From positions 50,009-114,008 of the forward strand of contig NZ_DIVJ01000014.1 in the NCBI RefSeq assembly GCF_002428305.1: a stretch of 64,000 nucleotides of DNA, given 5' to 3'. The notes under the pieces are model-generated. The model did no database searches. It worked only from the letters and a program-made list of their open reading frames with translations, and had not been told where the DNA came from. Below, piece by piece: positions 47,294 to 56,974 of this stretch (position 1 is its first letter; the number at the start of each line of letters is the position of its first letter). Both the position numbers and the translations under genes were made by a program. This stretch comes from Flavobacterium sp. UBA6135 (GTDB lineage Bacteria > Bacteroidota > Bacteroidia > Flavobacteriales > Flavobacteriaceae).

Positions 47294-49426
47294 TTACTCC
47301 TTAATTCCTTCCAAATCTAATAAAAAACTAAATTCTTTGGCCAGTTCTTTCAACGACTCAAAACGGCCTGAAGCCCCGCCATGACCCGCGTCCATGTTTG
47401 TATCTAAGAATAATAAATTTTTATCAGTTTTCATAACACGCAATTTGGCTACCCATTTTGCCGGTTCCCAATATTGTACTTGTGAATCATGTAACCCTGT
47501 GGATACATACATGTTAGGATAATTTTGAGCTCTTATGTTATCATATGGCGAATAGGACTTCATGTAATCATAATACTTCTTATCATTCGGATTTCCCCAT
47601 TCATCATACTCTCCGGTGGTTAATGGAATAGTTTCGTCTAACATTGTGGTTACTACATCTACAAATGGTACTCCGGCTAAAACACCATTATACAACTCCG
47701 GTGCCATATTAATAACGGCTCCCATTAAGAGCCCTCCAGCTGAACCTCCTTGTGCATAAAGCTTTTTAGGATTGGTATATTTATGTTCGATTAAAAACTT
47801 TGAACAGTCTATAAAATCTGTAAACGTATTTTTCTTTTTTAATAATTTACCGTCTTCATACCATTGACGCCCCATGTCTTCGCCACCACGAATGTGGGCT
47901 ATAGCATAAATAAATCCTCTGTCTAACAAACTTAATATAGTAGAATCAAAATTGGGGTCCATTGAATGTCCATAAGAACCATATGCATATTGCAACAACG
48001 GATTGTTGCCGTTTTTCTTCACTTCTTTGCGATAAACCAACGAAATCGGAACTTTGGTTCCGTCTGTCGCTGTTGCCCAAACGCGTTCTTCTTTGTAGTT
48101 ATTCTTATCAAACTTTCCTCCTAAAACTTCTAGTTCTTTTTTAACTTCTTTCGTTTTAGTTCGCATGTTAAAGTCAATAACCGAATAGGGTGTTGCCAAC
48201 GATTGATAACCGTAACGAAGAATTTCAGTGTCAAAATCTACATTGGTCCCCACAAACGCAGAATATGTTTCTATTTCAAAAGGTAAGTAATATGCACCTC
48301 CTCCACTCCATGGCATGATGCGAATTTTATTTAAACCATTCGAACGCTCTTCAACCACCAAATAGTTTTTAAAAATCTCTATTCCTTCAATCAAAACAGC
48401 GTCGTTATGCGGAATAATATCCACCCAATTCTCTTTGGTAGTAGCGTTATCAGGCGTTTTCATTACCTTAAAATTGGTTGCTTTATCTTTATTGGTTACT
48501 ATATAAAAATGATCATTAAAATGAGAAATAGTGTACTCTAACCCTCTTGTTCTACGTTGAAAAACCTTGAATTTATCATTCGGTTTATTCGCATCTAAAA
48601 TCTGAAACTCTGTGGTTAAGGTACTGCTGCTATTAATCACCAGGAATTTTTTTGTCTTGGTTTTAGCAATGTAACTATTGAATGTTTCATCTTTTTCATG
48701 ATAGACCAATTCATCATTTTTTACATCTGTTCCTAATATATGCTTATGAATTTTATCCGAACGCAAGGTTACTTCATCTTTTGTGGTATAAAATAACGTT
48801 TTGTTGTCGTTTGCCCAAACTGCTGCACCGGAAACATTTTCTATTTTATCTGCCAGAATTTCTCCGGTTTCTAAGTTTTTTATTTGTAAAGTATAAATTC
48901 TTCTGCCCACTACATCAGTAGAAAAAGAAGCTAATTTATTATCCTCACTAATGTTCAGCCCACTCAAGTTAAAATAAGAATGTCCTTTTGCCATTTCATT
49001 ACAATTGAACAAAATCTCTTCTTCGCCAGTAAGACTTCCTTTTTTACGAGAAAAAATAGGATACTCTTTTCCTTTTTCAAATCGTGTAATGTAATAATAA
49101 CCATTATATAAATAGGGAACCGATTCATCATCTTCCTTAATACGAGCCTTCATTTCTTCAAACAAGTCTTTTTGAAATGACTTCGTGTGTGCTGTCATTT
49201 GCTCATAGTACTCGTTTTCGTCTTTCAGGTATTGAATTACCTCCGGATTTTCACGATCGTTTAACCAATAATAGGAGTCAATTCGTTGGTCTCCGTGTTT
49301 TTCCAACACGGTATCTTTTTTTGCTGCTAGTGGCGGAACAAGGGTATCGGTCATAGTGGTCTCCTTTTTTTGACAAGAGGTTGCAAAAATAACGCAAATT
49401 AAACTAATGCTTAACTTATAATTCAT
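47294..49426 (-). CDS. Prolyl oligopeptidase family S9 serine peptidase (oligopeptidase B-like)
   Basis: The start is set at 49426 (MNYKLSISLICVIFATSC), which yields a lipoprotein signal with Cys near residue 18; the ATG at 49444 would add six residues. About 710 residues: N-terminal beta-propeller (about 50-420) and C-terminal alpha/beta-hydrolase with GGSAGGLLMGAV near residue 560 (Ser) and DAGHGGASGRF near 690 (His). It cleaves short peptides after basic or proline residues in the envelope. It is divergent from the YbaB gene. Confidence 0.93.
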   Translation of the reverse strand: MNYKLSISLICVIFATSCQKKETTMTDTLVPPLAAKKDTVLEKHGDQRIDSYYWLNDRENPEVIQYLKDENEYYEQMTAHTKSFQKDLFEEMKARIKEDDESVPYLYNGYYYITRFEKGKEYPIFSRKKGSLTGEEEILFNCNEMAKGHSYFNLSGLNISEDNKLASFSTDVVGRRIYTLQIKNLETGEILADKIENVSGAAVWANDNKTLFYTTKDEVTLRSDKIHKHILGTDVKNDELVYHEKDETFNSYIAKTKTKKFLVINSSSTLTTEFQILDANKPNDKFKVFQRRTRGLEYTISHFNDHFYIVTNKDKATNFKVMKTPDNATTKENWVDIIPHNDAVLIEGIEIFKNYLVVEERSNGLNKIRIMPWSGGGAYYLPFEIETYSAFVGTNVDFDTEILRYGYQSLATPYSVIDFNMRTKTKEVKKELEVLGGKFDKNNYKEERVWATATDGTKVPISLVYRKEVKKNGNNPLLQYAYGSYGHSMDPNFDSTILSLLDRGFIYAIAHIRGGEDMGRQWYEDGKLLKKKNTFTDFIDCSKFLIEHKYTNPKKLYAQGGSAGGLLMGAVINMAPELYNGVLAGVPFVDVVTTMLDETIPLTTGEYDEWGNPNDKKYYDYMKSYSPYDNIRAQNYPNMYVSTGLHDSQVQYWEPAKWVAKLRVMKTDKNLLFLDTNMDAGHGGASGRFESLKELAKEFSFLLDLEGIKE

Positions 49427-49459
49427 AAAAAAATAGTTTATCAAAACTATGCAATATAC

Positions 49460-49467
49460 TACATTTG
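49460..49467 (+). promoter_or_regulatory. Promoter -7 box of the YbaB gene
   Basis: TACATTTG is an exact TAnnTTTG box, 28 bases before the ATG at 49496. The -33 element is not clear, and the start of the divergent S9 peptidase gene is close upstream. Confidence 0.45.
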
Positions 49468-49495
49468 CATTTCAAATAATATAAAAATTATTAAC

Positions 49496-49819
49496 ATGTT
49501 TGGAGACTTGATGGGAATGATGGGTAAACTTAAAGAAGCCCAACAAAAAATAGAAGCTACTAAGAAACAGTTAGACCATGTTTTGATTGATGAACAAAGC
49601 AATGACGGGCTTTTAAAGGTAACAATTACCGCAAATCGCACCATCAAATCAATTGAAGTGGCTCCCGATTTACTAATCGATAAAGACCAATTGGAAGACT
49701 ATTTGGTTGTGGTTATAAACAACGCCATCACGCGGGCTACACAAATCAACGAAGCTGAGTTAGCGGCTGTTGCCAAAGAAGGCATGCCAAACATTCCGGG
49801 AATGGATTTATTTCGTTAA
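49496..49819 (+). CDS. YbaB/EbfC-family nucleoid-associated protein
   Basis: A 107-residue protein with the family outline: Gly/Met-rich start (MFGDLMGMMGKLKEAQQKIE), a long first helix, a beta-hairpin (LLKVTITANRTIKSIEVAP) and C-terminal helices ending GMPNIPGMDLF. YbaB proteins bind DNA as dimers and often neighbour dnaX and recR. Neither is here; it is followed after 39 bases by an RluA-type gene. Confidence 0.95.
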   Translation: MFGDLMGMMGKLKEAQQKIEATKKQLDHVLIDEQSNDGLLKVTITANRTIKSIEVAPDLLIDKDQLEDYLVVVINNAITRATQINEAELAAVAKEGMPNIPGMDLFR

Positions 49820-49858
49820 TGGAATGGAAAAGTCTGTACAAGGACTGAAACAACTGCA

Positions 49859-51532
49859 ATGAAAAAAGACCCTCATTTTATCACTTTTAAACACGACGTT
49901 ACTTCCATTACGCTTCCTGAAAAGTTTACGTTCCCGTTTTATTATGAACCGCATCCGCTCAGTAAAATAGCCGCAACGGAACTACAAAATTATCTGGAAA
50001 CGCAAACAGATTGGGAACATAACTTTGGTTTAAAAGAAGGTCAGCAAGGTTTAATCATCGGTAAGATGTTTGGCGTTTTAGTGGTTCAAAACCAACAGGG
50101 TGAATTGGGCTATCTCGCTGCTTTTTCAGGAAAACTTGCTGACAGCAATGAACACCAACATTTTGTACCACCTGTTTTTGATATGTTGAAGCAGGATGGC
50201 TTTTTTAAAAAAGAAGAAAAAATACTCAACGAATACAACCGAAAAATTGAAGCATTAGCAATGAACCCTGATTTTTTGGAAGCAAAAAAACAATGGGTTG
50301 CTTTACAAGTGGCTGCTGAAAAAGACAAATTAGAGAAAAAAGAAGCAACCAAACAGAACAAACAACTTCGTGACGCCTTGCGTGCAAAATCTGAAAAAGA
50401 GGACAGCTTTGAAGTCTACAAAGCCCTTCAAAAACAACTGAGCCAACAAAGCAGGGAGGAAAGCATTCAATTGAAAATGATGAATCACTATTGGACTGCC
50501 ACGCTTGCTGCAGCTCAAGAGAGCGTAACGCTTTTTCAATCGGAATTAGATGCTTTAAAAGAAGAACGAAAACAGCTATCGGCACAATTGCAACAAAAAC
50601 TGTTTGAACAGTATTCTTTTTTAAATCAATACGGAATAACCAAAAGCTTGGGAACCATCTTTGAAGGCAATCCTCCCGCCAGTGCCGGAGAATGTGCCGC
50701 TCCCAAACTCTTGCACTATGCCTTTAAAAACCAATTAAAACCCATTGCACTGGCTGAGTTTTGGTGGGGTCAATCGCCCAAATCCGAAGTTCGTAAACAC
50801 GGACAATTCTATCCGGCCTGCACCGGAAAGTGCAAGCCCATTTTAGCACACATGCTGGAAGGAATTGTTATGGATGATAACCCATTGGAAATAAATCCGG
50901 CTTTGGGAAAAGACATTTCCATCCTATATGAAGACGACTATCTTGCTGTGATCAACAAACCGGCTGAGTTTCTTTCCGTACCCGGAAAGACGATCACTGA
51001 TTCGGTGTATCATCGAATCAAAACGCGATATCCTGAAGCTACAGGACCTTTGATTGTACATCGTTTGGACATGTCAACTTCCGGTTTGTTATTGATTGCT
51101 AAAAGCAGTGAAATATACCAACAATTGCAATCGCAATTCATCAAACGAACCATCAAGAAGCGATATGTAGCCTTGCTGGAAGGAAAGATAGAACAACCCA
51201 ACGGGATTATCGAGTTGCCGCTACGCGTTGATTTAGACAACCGTCCCAATCAATTGGTTTGTTATACCTATGGCAAACCGGCCGTAACAAAATGGGAAGT
51301 TATTGAACACCGTGGCAATCAAACCTTGGTATACTTTTATCCAATTACAGGCAGAACCCACCAACTTCGTGTGCATGCAGCCCATCCAAAAGGGTTGAAT
51401 GCTCCTATTGTTGGCGATGACCTTTACGGCACCAAAGCAAACCGCCTTCACCTTCATGCGGAACAACTTTGTTTCTTCCACCCTATTTTGAAGGAAGAAA
51501 TGGTACTACAGGTTGAGGAAACGTTTGAATAA
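49859..51532 (+). CDS. RluA-family pseudouridine synthase with long N-terminal extension
   Basis: A 557-residue protein. The C-terminal third (about 350-550) is the catalytic domain: INKPAEFLSVPG near residue 364, HRLDMSTSGLLLIAKS near 400 with the catalytic Asp, ELPLRVDLDNRPNQL near 450 and TGRTHQLRVHAAHP near 498. It converts uridine to pseudouridine in rRNA or tRNA. The first 330 residues hold an extra domain and a charged coiled coil (about 125-245), a form I know from Flavobacteriia, which may add RNA binding. It is close after the YbaB gene and its codons are richer in G+C than those of the neighbours to the left. Confidence 0.9.
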   Translation: MKKDPHFITFKHDVTSITLPEKFTFPFYYEPHPLSKIAATELQNYLETQTDWEHNFGLKEGQQGLIIGKMFGVLVVQNQQGELGYLAAFSGKLADSNEHQHFVPPVFDMLKQDGFFKKEEKILNEYNRKIEALAMNPDFLEAKKQWVALQVAAEKDKLEKKEATKQNKQLRDALRAKSEKEDSFEVYKALQKQLSQQSREESIQLKMMNHYWTATLAAAQESVTLFQSELDALKEERKQLSAQLQQKLFEQYSFLNQYGITKSLGTIFEGNPPASAGECAAPKLLHYAFKNQLKPIALAEFWWGQSPKSEVRKHGQFYPACTGKCKPILAHMLEGIVMDDNPLEINPALGKDISILYEDDYLAVINKPAEFLSVPGKTITDSVYHRIKTRYPEATGPLIVHRLDMSTSGLLLIAKSSEIYQQLQSQFIKRTIKKRYVALLEGKIEQPNGIIELPLRVDLDNRPNQLVCYTYGKPAVTKWEVIEHRGNQTLVYFYPITGRTHQLRVHAAHPKGLNAPIVGDDLYGTKANRLHLHAEQLCFFHPILKEEMVLQVEETFE

Positions 51533-51649
51533 AAGCTTGTTTTTCGTTAAGATTACTTTATTCTTAAATATTTTAAATTCATTTAAAATTTAATAAATAA
51601 TCAAGAGACAACACTTATTCCGTTTATAAAATCAATTCGTAGTACTCAA

Positions 51650-52339
51650 TTAAAGCTTGTAAGTGAGTTGGATACCGGTTGAAAAGCTGTTGATTTTTTG
51701 CTTTATTGAACTACCTGCAACTTTAAAATCAGGATTGGTTTCATAATAACTGGTATACAAACCTACAGCAACCGGTGTGGTGATAGCATAATTAAATGAA
51801 GCTTTTCCTTGATAGGCAAATGAAGTTGCTCTTCCTGAGGATTTGAATTCTTCAAAGGGTGAGGAACTACTAACTTCAATTTGATTTTCAGGACCTTTTA
51901 CTGTGGCCAATCCAAAAGCTACCTGACCCTGAATGTAAAAAGAGGCATTCAAAGCTACAGTATAATCACCTCCAACTAATAAAGACAAAACAGAATAGTT
52001 GCCACTCTTAACTTCTACACTTGTATACGAAGGATTAGAGTCAAGATAAGAAGCGGCAATTTTCTCTGCATCAGTTGCATGAATGTTAAAATCAACAATT
52101 AAAACTGCTGCAATGTTTTTTTTCAGTTGATGTGAAAAATCAATAGCTCCTTTATACCCCATTTTTGCAAATCCAAAAGAAGCTTTCTCACTTGATTTAA
52201 AATCACTAAATGGAAAAGCAAATCCATTAGAAAATCGTAACGCAATCTTATTTGTTTTTGCATTGCTTTCTGTGGGTTCCTGTGCTTTAAGTACACTTGT
52301 TGAACAAATGCAAATAATTAAAAAAAATAAATTTCTCAT
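51650..52339 (-). CDS. Outer membrane beta-barrel protein
   Basis: A 229-residue protein with a signal peptide (about 1-19, ending VLKA) and alternating beta-strands that end in a hydrophobic YKL, as in small outer membrane barrels of the OmpA/OmpX kind. No function is visible. It begins 3 bases downstream of the carbonic anhydrase stop and is probably co-transcribed with it. Confidence 0.82.
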   Translation of the reverse strand: MRNLFFLIICICSTSVLKAQEPTESNAKTNKIALRFSNGFAFPFSDFKSSEKASFGFAKMGYKGAIDFSHQLKKNIAAVLIVDFNIHATDAEKIAASYLDSNPSYTSVEVKSGNYSVLSLLVGGDYTVALNASFYIQGQVAFGLATVKGPENQIEVSSSSPFEEFKSSGRATSFAYQGKASFNYAITTPVAVGLYTSYYETNPDFKVAGSSIKQKINSFSTGIQLTYKL

Positions 52340-52342
52340 GAA

Positions 52343-53113
52343 TTATATTTTTTCTAAAACAATTCTACCATTTAACGGCTGAATAGGTCTAGCATTAATA
52401 TGGTGTCTTTGTTCAAAAGCATGAAGTTGATTGGTTGAAACCGTAATTTTTTCTTTTAATATAACCCATTTTAAACCTTGACTACAAGGGGGTGTTGTAA
52501 GTGAGCCCGTGTAGGTGAAATATTTTTTGTCATTTGGTAATAAATCATTTAAATTCAGACTTGTAGAAGTTACAACTTCATTATTTTCTGAACTTGGAAA
52601 ATTTTGCAAATACGATTGAATAAATGCATTGTCTGTGTTTCCGGCAGCATTAATCATAATGGCAATAACGGCAAGGTTGTTCGTAATAGGATCTTGGTGT
52701 ACAAAGTGAATTTCCATTTCATCTGTGTTTCCGTCTATTTCATGCTCACTGTGTGTGTGATAGTGAAATTGCAAGAAATTATAAGTAACCCCGTCAATGG
52801 TTATACTGTTTGTTGCGGTGCCGTTTTTATTAACCTGAACCGTATGTCCATTATCAACAATCTTCATGATAAATGGGTTGTAATTAAAAACCACATCAAA
52901 TAATGCAGAAGACTTTATGGTGCTGGCTGTCTCAATATTAATAGGCGTTTGAACAGAACCTCCACAATCTGTATATCCAACATTTTGCCAATTTGGATTT
53001 TCATAGTCCCAATGGACTGATTGTCTCTCAATTTTACCTTCTTCTTCACAACTAACCAATAAAACAACTGCAACTAGAGTTAGTAAAGGTGCTATAAAAT
53101 TAATATTTCTCAT
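52343..53113 (-). CDS. Alpha-class carbonic anhydrase, lipoprotein
   Basis: A 256-residue protein with a lipoprotein signal (VVLLVSCEE, Cys near residue 22). The body is an alpha-CA: HWDYENPNW near 35, QTPINIET near 56, QFHYHTHSEHEI near 115 (two zinc His ligands), MEIHFVHQD near 133 (third His), and SLTTPPCSQGLKWVIL near 202. It interconverts CO2 and bicarbonate in the periplasm or at the outer membrane. It precedes the beta-barrel gene by 3 bases on the minus strand. Confidence 0.95.
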   Translation of the reverse strand: MRNINFIAPLLTLVAVVLLVSCEEEGKIERQSVHWDYENPNWQNVGYTDCGGSVQTPINIETASTIKSSALFDVVFNYNPFIMKIVDNGHTVQVNKNGTATNSITIDGVTYNFLQFHYHTHSEHEIDGNTDEMEIHFVHQDPITNNLAVIAIMINAAGNTDNAFIQSYLQNFPSSENNEVVTSTSLNLNDLLPNDKKYFTYTGSLTTPPCSQGLKWVILKEKITVSTNQLHAFEQRHHINARPIQPLNGRIVLEKI

Positions 53114-53197
53114 AGTTTTTGTTAATTAGTCGCAAATGTAATTTTTAAACCTTTACAAAAAACATGTTCTGTTAATTTTTTTTTTAATCTGATATCG

Positions 53198-53830
53198 TTA
53201 TGTTTTTTCTTGTTTTATGATAAAGCTTTTACTCCGATTATAATCCTTTCTCCACCAAATTACCCAAACAATCAAAAGTGGAACAAACCACACAGAAACA
53301 TCAGAAACAAGTAACGACCAATGTTCATTTGGGGTTATCCAACGGAAGAAACCCATGAATATAAGATTTATTACTCGTACGGTAACAAAATAGGCAGCAC
53401 AAATAAAGGCACTCATCATAAAGCGTTGGTGGTAGATTATTTTTTGCTTTCGAATGCTATAGAAACCAAATACAAGAAACAGTAGCCATAATGTGGTGGT
53501 AGCATATTGTGAAGGAATACAACTTTTGCATAATGAGTTTGGCAAAACAGCTAGGTATAACGAAAGGATGCAAACTAACGATGCCACTAGAAATACTCTA
53601 CCGAGCAATGGATGTTGTTTAGAAATCCCTTTTTTCATAGAAGCGGAAAGTTGAAACGGAGCTATCACATAAACAACAGTTCCTGATACAATGTGTAGGC
53701 CAAACCATAATTTATAACCAAAATCTTTTTGAACCAAAAATTCAGGAAACCCCACAACGAAATAATAAACCGTAGGCAATAGGAACACTACAAAAAGAAA
53801 TAAAAAAAGAATTCGAAATAATTTACTCAT
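53198..53830 (-). CDS. DUF2306 integral membrane protein
   Basis: A 210-residue protein with six likely membrane segments and the DUF2306 features: FGLHIVSGTVVYVIAPFQL near residue 43, HPLLGRVFLVASL near 72, and HQRFMMSAF near 135, whose His residues resemble heme-ligand positions. The family is common in Bacteroidota and has no settled function. It is divergent from the flavin oxidoreductase gene at 54031, separated by 200 bases, and is not obviously part of the polyketide cluster. Confidence 0.85.
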   Translation of the reverse strand: MSKLFRILFLFLFVVFLLPTVYYFVVGFPEFLVQKDFGYKLWFGLHIVSGTVVYVIAPFQLSASMKKGISKQHPLLGRVFLVASLVCILSLYLAVLPNSLCKSCIPSQYATTTLWLLFLVFGFYSIRKQKIIYHQRFMMSAFICAAYFVTVRVINLIFMGFFRWITPNEHWSLLVSDVSVWFVPLLIVWVIWWRKDYNRSKSFIIKQEKT

Positions 53831-54030
53831 AGTTGTACAATTGACATAGCAGTAGTTTGTTTATCAAAACTTCCATTAGCATTTATAAAAATAAAAAATA
53901 AATCCCATTCTAATACCTTATACACTAAAATTTCAGAATGTTCGCCTCTAAAAATGACTAGTAACTTCATTCATCTGCTTCCTCCTTCCAACCAAATCCA
54001 AAAAATTCCTATCTTTATAAAAAAAAGCCA

Positions 54031-55155
54031 GTGTCTACCCAATCCCAAATAGCCATTATCGGTGGTGGTTTAGCAGGCCTTACTGCTGCAATACACCTGG
54101 CCCAAAAGGGATGCGATGTCACGCTATTTGAAAAAAACAACTACCCCAAACACAAAGTCTGTGGCGAGTTTATTTCCAATGAAGTGCTCCCCTACTTGCA
54201 GCAACTGGGTATTGATCTTAGTGTTTTGCAACCCACACAAATTCACACCACGATTCTTTCGCTGCCTTCCGGAAAATCAATAATGGCCAAGTTACCTTTG
54301 GGCGGTTTTGGTATCAGTCGCTTTACTTTAGACCATCATTTATATCAGCTTGCTGTACAATATGGGGTGTCGGTTGTGCATCAAACGGTGACCAATACTA
54401 CTTTTTCTGATAGCCAATTTGTGCTTGTTACTGAAAACGGTGATACACATGTAGCAAAAGTAGTATTGGGTGCTTTTGGTAAACGCTCCAACTTAGACCA
54501 TACCTTGGAGCGAACCTTCATCAAAAAAAAAGCACCATGGCTTGCGGTAAAAGCACACTATAGCGGTCACTTTCCGAACGATGTTGTGGCTCTTCACAAT
54601 TTTGAAGGTGGCTATTGCGGCGTTTCTAAAGTGGAAAACAATGCCATTAATATCTGTTATTTGGTGCAATATGACACCTTCAAGCAATTCAAAAACATCC
54701 CTGAGTTTGAAACCCACATTCTCCAACAAAACCCTCATTTAAAAGGCATATTAGAAAATACAACGAGGCTGTTTGTCAAACCTTTGACCATCAGTCAAAT
54801 TTCATTTGAAAATAAAACCCAAGTGGAAAACCACATCTTAATGATGGGCGACACTGCTGGTTTAATTCATCCGTTATGCGGAAACGGCATGGCTATGGCG
54901 ATTCACAGTGCTAAAATTGCCAGTGAGTGCACCCTAGCCTATTTAAATAACGACATTACCCGCGATACTTTTGAAGCTAAGTATCGCAACCAATGGAATT
55001 ATCACTTTAAATCCAGGATACAAACCGGAAAGCTATTGTCCAAATTATTACTTAGTACTTTTTTTAGTCAAGTTGTAATGCGAATCGTGATTACGTTTCC
55101 TAAATTAGTACCCTATATCATTTCAAAAACCCACGGCAAACCCATTACCGAATGA
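54031..55155 (+). CDS. FAD-dependent oxidoreductase of the type III polyketide cluster
   Basis: The start is GTG at 54031, directly before the Rossmann motif IAIIGGGLAGLTAAIHLAQ. About 374 residues, in the geranylgeranyl-reductase/aromatic hydroxylase group: FAD motif GGGLAGL near residue 11, KVCGEFISNEVLPYL near 41, and MMGDTAGLIHPLCGNGMAMAI near 270. It would hydroxylate or oxidise a phenolic lipid. It overlaps the methyltransferase gene by 4 bases (ATGA). In Streptomyces the srsA-srsB-srsC set couples a type III synthase with a methyltransferase and a flavoprotein hydroxylase; the present gene would be the hydroxylase. Its composition is richer in G+C than the left neighbours. Confidence 0.87.
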   Translation: MSTQSQIAIIGGGLAGLTAAIHLAQKGCDVTLFEKNNYPKHKVCGEFISNEVLPYLQQLGIDLSVLQPTQIHTTILSLPSGKSIMAKLPLGGFGISRFTLDHHLYQLAVQYGVSVVHQTVTNTTFSDSQFVLVTENGDTHVAKVVLGAFGKRSNLDHTLERTFIKKKAPWLAVKAHYSGHFPNDVVALHNFEGGYCGVSKVENNAINICYLVQYDTFKQFKNIPEFETHILQQNPHLKGILENTTRLFVKPLTISQISFENKTQVENHILMMGDTAGLIHPLCGNGMAMAIHSAKIASECTLAYLNNDITRDTFEAKYRNQWNYHFKSRIQTGKLLSKLLLSTFFSQVVMRIVITFPKLVPYIISKTHGKPITE

Positions 55156-55862
55156 ATCTTGATACTACATACCGATCACAAGCAGAAGAATTGATGGATG
55201 ATTTCAGCATGGAAGGAATTGAACTGCAAGAAGCTTTGGATAAAATAGCAAGCATCAACCGCTTGTTGGGGGGCAATAAACTTACACTACAAGGCGTACA
55301 ACAATTAGTAAAGAACCCTTGCCGCGACACCGTCACGATTGTAGATGTAGGTTGCGGTAACGGTGACATGCTGCGAACCCTTGCTAATTATGCCAATGAC
55401 AACAACTTAAACTGGCAACTTATTGGTATTGATGCTAACGGTTTTACTATCAATTATGCCAAATCTTTATCGGTAACCTATCCCAATATCACCTACTATT
55501 GTATGGATTTGTTTTCTGAAGCGTTTAGTCAAATGAATTATGATATTGTTTTGTGCACCTTAACGTTACATCATTTTAAAAACGACCAAATAGACAAACT
55601 ACTCAGCTTGTTCAGCAGACAAAGCAGGATTGGAATTGTTATCAATGACCTCCACAGAAGTAAGTTGGCCTACCGGCTGTTTCAGTTGGTTTGTTTTGTC
55701 TTCCGACTCAATCCCATGTCACGTCAGGACGGGTTGACTTCTATCCTTCGGGGTTTTAAGAAAGAGGAATTAGAAGGTTTTGCCAGTGGCATTTCTGCTG
55801 AAAAGCACAGTATTAAATGGAAATGGGCATTTAGGTACCAGTGGGTTGTTTGGAAGGGTTAA
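55152..55862 (+). CDS. Class I SAM-dependent methyltransferase of the polyketide cluster
   Basis: A 236-residue protein with motif I TIVDVGCGNGDMLRTL near residue 62, an acidic loop LIGIDANGF near 90, and DIVLCTLTLHHF near 125. It would methylate the polyketide ring or a hydroxyl. Its start overlaps the oxidoreductase gene by 4 bases and 53 bases with a strong hairpin separate it from the type III synthase gene. The family is the same as SrsB-like and many other small-molecule methyltransferases, so the acceptor is inferred from context. Confidence 0.85.
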   Translation: MNLDTTYRSQAEELMDDFSMEGIELQEALDKIASINRLLGGNKLTLQGVQQLVKNPCRDTVTIVDVGCGNGDMLRTLANYANDNNLNWQLIGIDANGFTINYAKSLSVTYPNITYYCMDLFSEAFSQMNYDIVLCTLTLHHFKNDQIDKLLSLFSRQSRIGIVINDLHRSKLAYRLFQLVCFVFRLNPMSRQDGLTSILRGFKKEELEGFASGISAEKHSIKWKWAFRYQWVVWKG

Positions 55863-55864
55863 AT

Positions 55865-55896
55865 GGTTAAATGGTTAAACGATTAACCCTTTAACC
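55865..55896 (+). other. Strong hairpin before the type III polyketide synthase gene
   Basis: A 14-bp stem with a single mismatch (55865-55878 against 55883-55896) and a 4-base loop ACGA. It contains repeated GGTTAAA units. It has an A-rich tract after it on the plus strand and no T run in either orientation, so it is not a simple terminator. It lies 19 bases before the ATG of the synthase. Confidence 0.6.
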
Positions 55897-55915
55897 AAAT
55901 TAAAAAAAAATAAAA

Positions 55916-56968
55916 ATGGCAGTAAAAATAATAACAGTTGCAACTTCACTTCCGCCTTATTCAAGGGAAACGGCCGCTATTCTTCCGTTTTTAGAAGTAT
56001 GGCTGGAGAATCAAGAACCTCGTTTTGTCAAAAAAGTGAAAAAGATTTTTGAAGGAGCACAAGTTGACCGTCGCTACTCCATCATGGAGCCGGAGGAAGT
56101 ATTTACCAAAACCTCGTTTGAAGCACGCAACCAAATCTATGCCCGCGAGGCCATTAAACTCGGCCAAGACGTGCTTCAAAAAGCCTTAACGCAAGCCCAG
56201 TGGCAACCCGATGAGCTGGATTACATAATCACGGTGAGTTGCACCGGCATCATGATTCCGTCTTTAGATGCTTACCTTATTAATAAATTGGGATTGCGGC
56301 AAGACATTGTACGACTGCCCGTTACCGAAATGGGTTGCGTTGGTGGCGTTTCAGGGATGATTTATGCCAAAAACTTCCTCAAAGCCAATCCTAATACCAA
56401 AGCCGCCGTGATCACTGTAGAAAGTCCTACTGCTACCTTACAACTCGATGATTTTTCTATGGCTAATATGGTCAGTGCCGCCATTTTTGGTGATGGAGCC
56501 GCTTGTGTTTTGCTTTCGTCACATCAAGCGGACAAAGGTCCGGCTATCCTCGACGATTCAATGTATCATTTTTATGACAACGAACACATGATGGGCTTTG
56601 AACTCACCAATTCCGGTTTGAAAATGGTCTTGGATATTGAAGTGCCGGAAACCATTAGCGAGCATTTCCCAAAGTTTATTCATCCCTTTTTGGCGAAAAA
56701 CGAACTCACTATCGACGCGATTGACCATTTCATCTTCCATCCCGGAGGCAAGAAAATCGTGAAGACCGTAGAAGACCTGTTTGCCGAATCCGGTAAAAAC
56801 ATCAACGACACCAAAGAAGTCTTACGCCAATACGGCAACATGTCAAGTGCCACCATACTGTTCGTTTTAGAACGCTTTTTAAACAAAAACATCCAGTCAG
56901 GCGAGAAAGGCTTGCTTCTGAGCTTTGGCCCCGGATTTACAGCCCAACGTATGCTCATTGAATTTTAG
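55916..56968 (+). CDS. Type III polyketide synthase (chalcone synthase-like)
   Basis: A 350-residue thiolase-fold enzyme with the full type III triad: Cys in VTEMGCVGGVSG near residue 140, His in FHPGGKKI near 275 and Asn in YGNMSSATILFVLER near 307. Other marks are SCTGIMIPSLDAYL near 105 and FGPGFTAQRML near the end. It extends an acyl starter with malonyl-CoA and cyclises the chain, typically to alkylresorcinols or alkylpyrones in bacteria. It is the core of the cluster, followed after 6 bases by a hotdog dehydratase. Chain length and cyclisation cannot be predicted with confidence. Confidence 0.95.
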   Translation: MAVKIITVATSLPPYSRETAAILPFLEVWLENQEPRFVKKVKKIFEGAQVDRRYSIMEPEEVFTKTSFEARNQIYAREAIKLGQDVLQKALTQAQWQPDELDYIITVSCTGIMIPSLDAYLINKLGLRQDIVRLPVTEMGCVGGVSGMIYAKNFLKANPNTKAAVITVESPTATLQLDDFSMANMVSAAIFGDGAACVLLSSHQADKGPAILDDSMYHFYDNEHMMGFELTNSGLKMVLDIEVPETISEHFPKFIHPFLAKNELTIDAIDHFIFHPGGKKIVKTVEDLFAESGKNINDTKEVLRQYGNMSSATILFVLERFLNKNIQSGEKGLLLSFGPGFTAQRMLIEF

Positions 56969-56974
56969 CTCATT

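Noticed and set aside
53954..54052. Short frame of 32 codons overlapping the GTG start of the flavin oxidoreductase
   Set aside because: It is out of frame, has no family resemblance and no promoter or codon evidence; a leader peptide cannot be supported.
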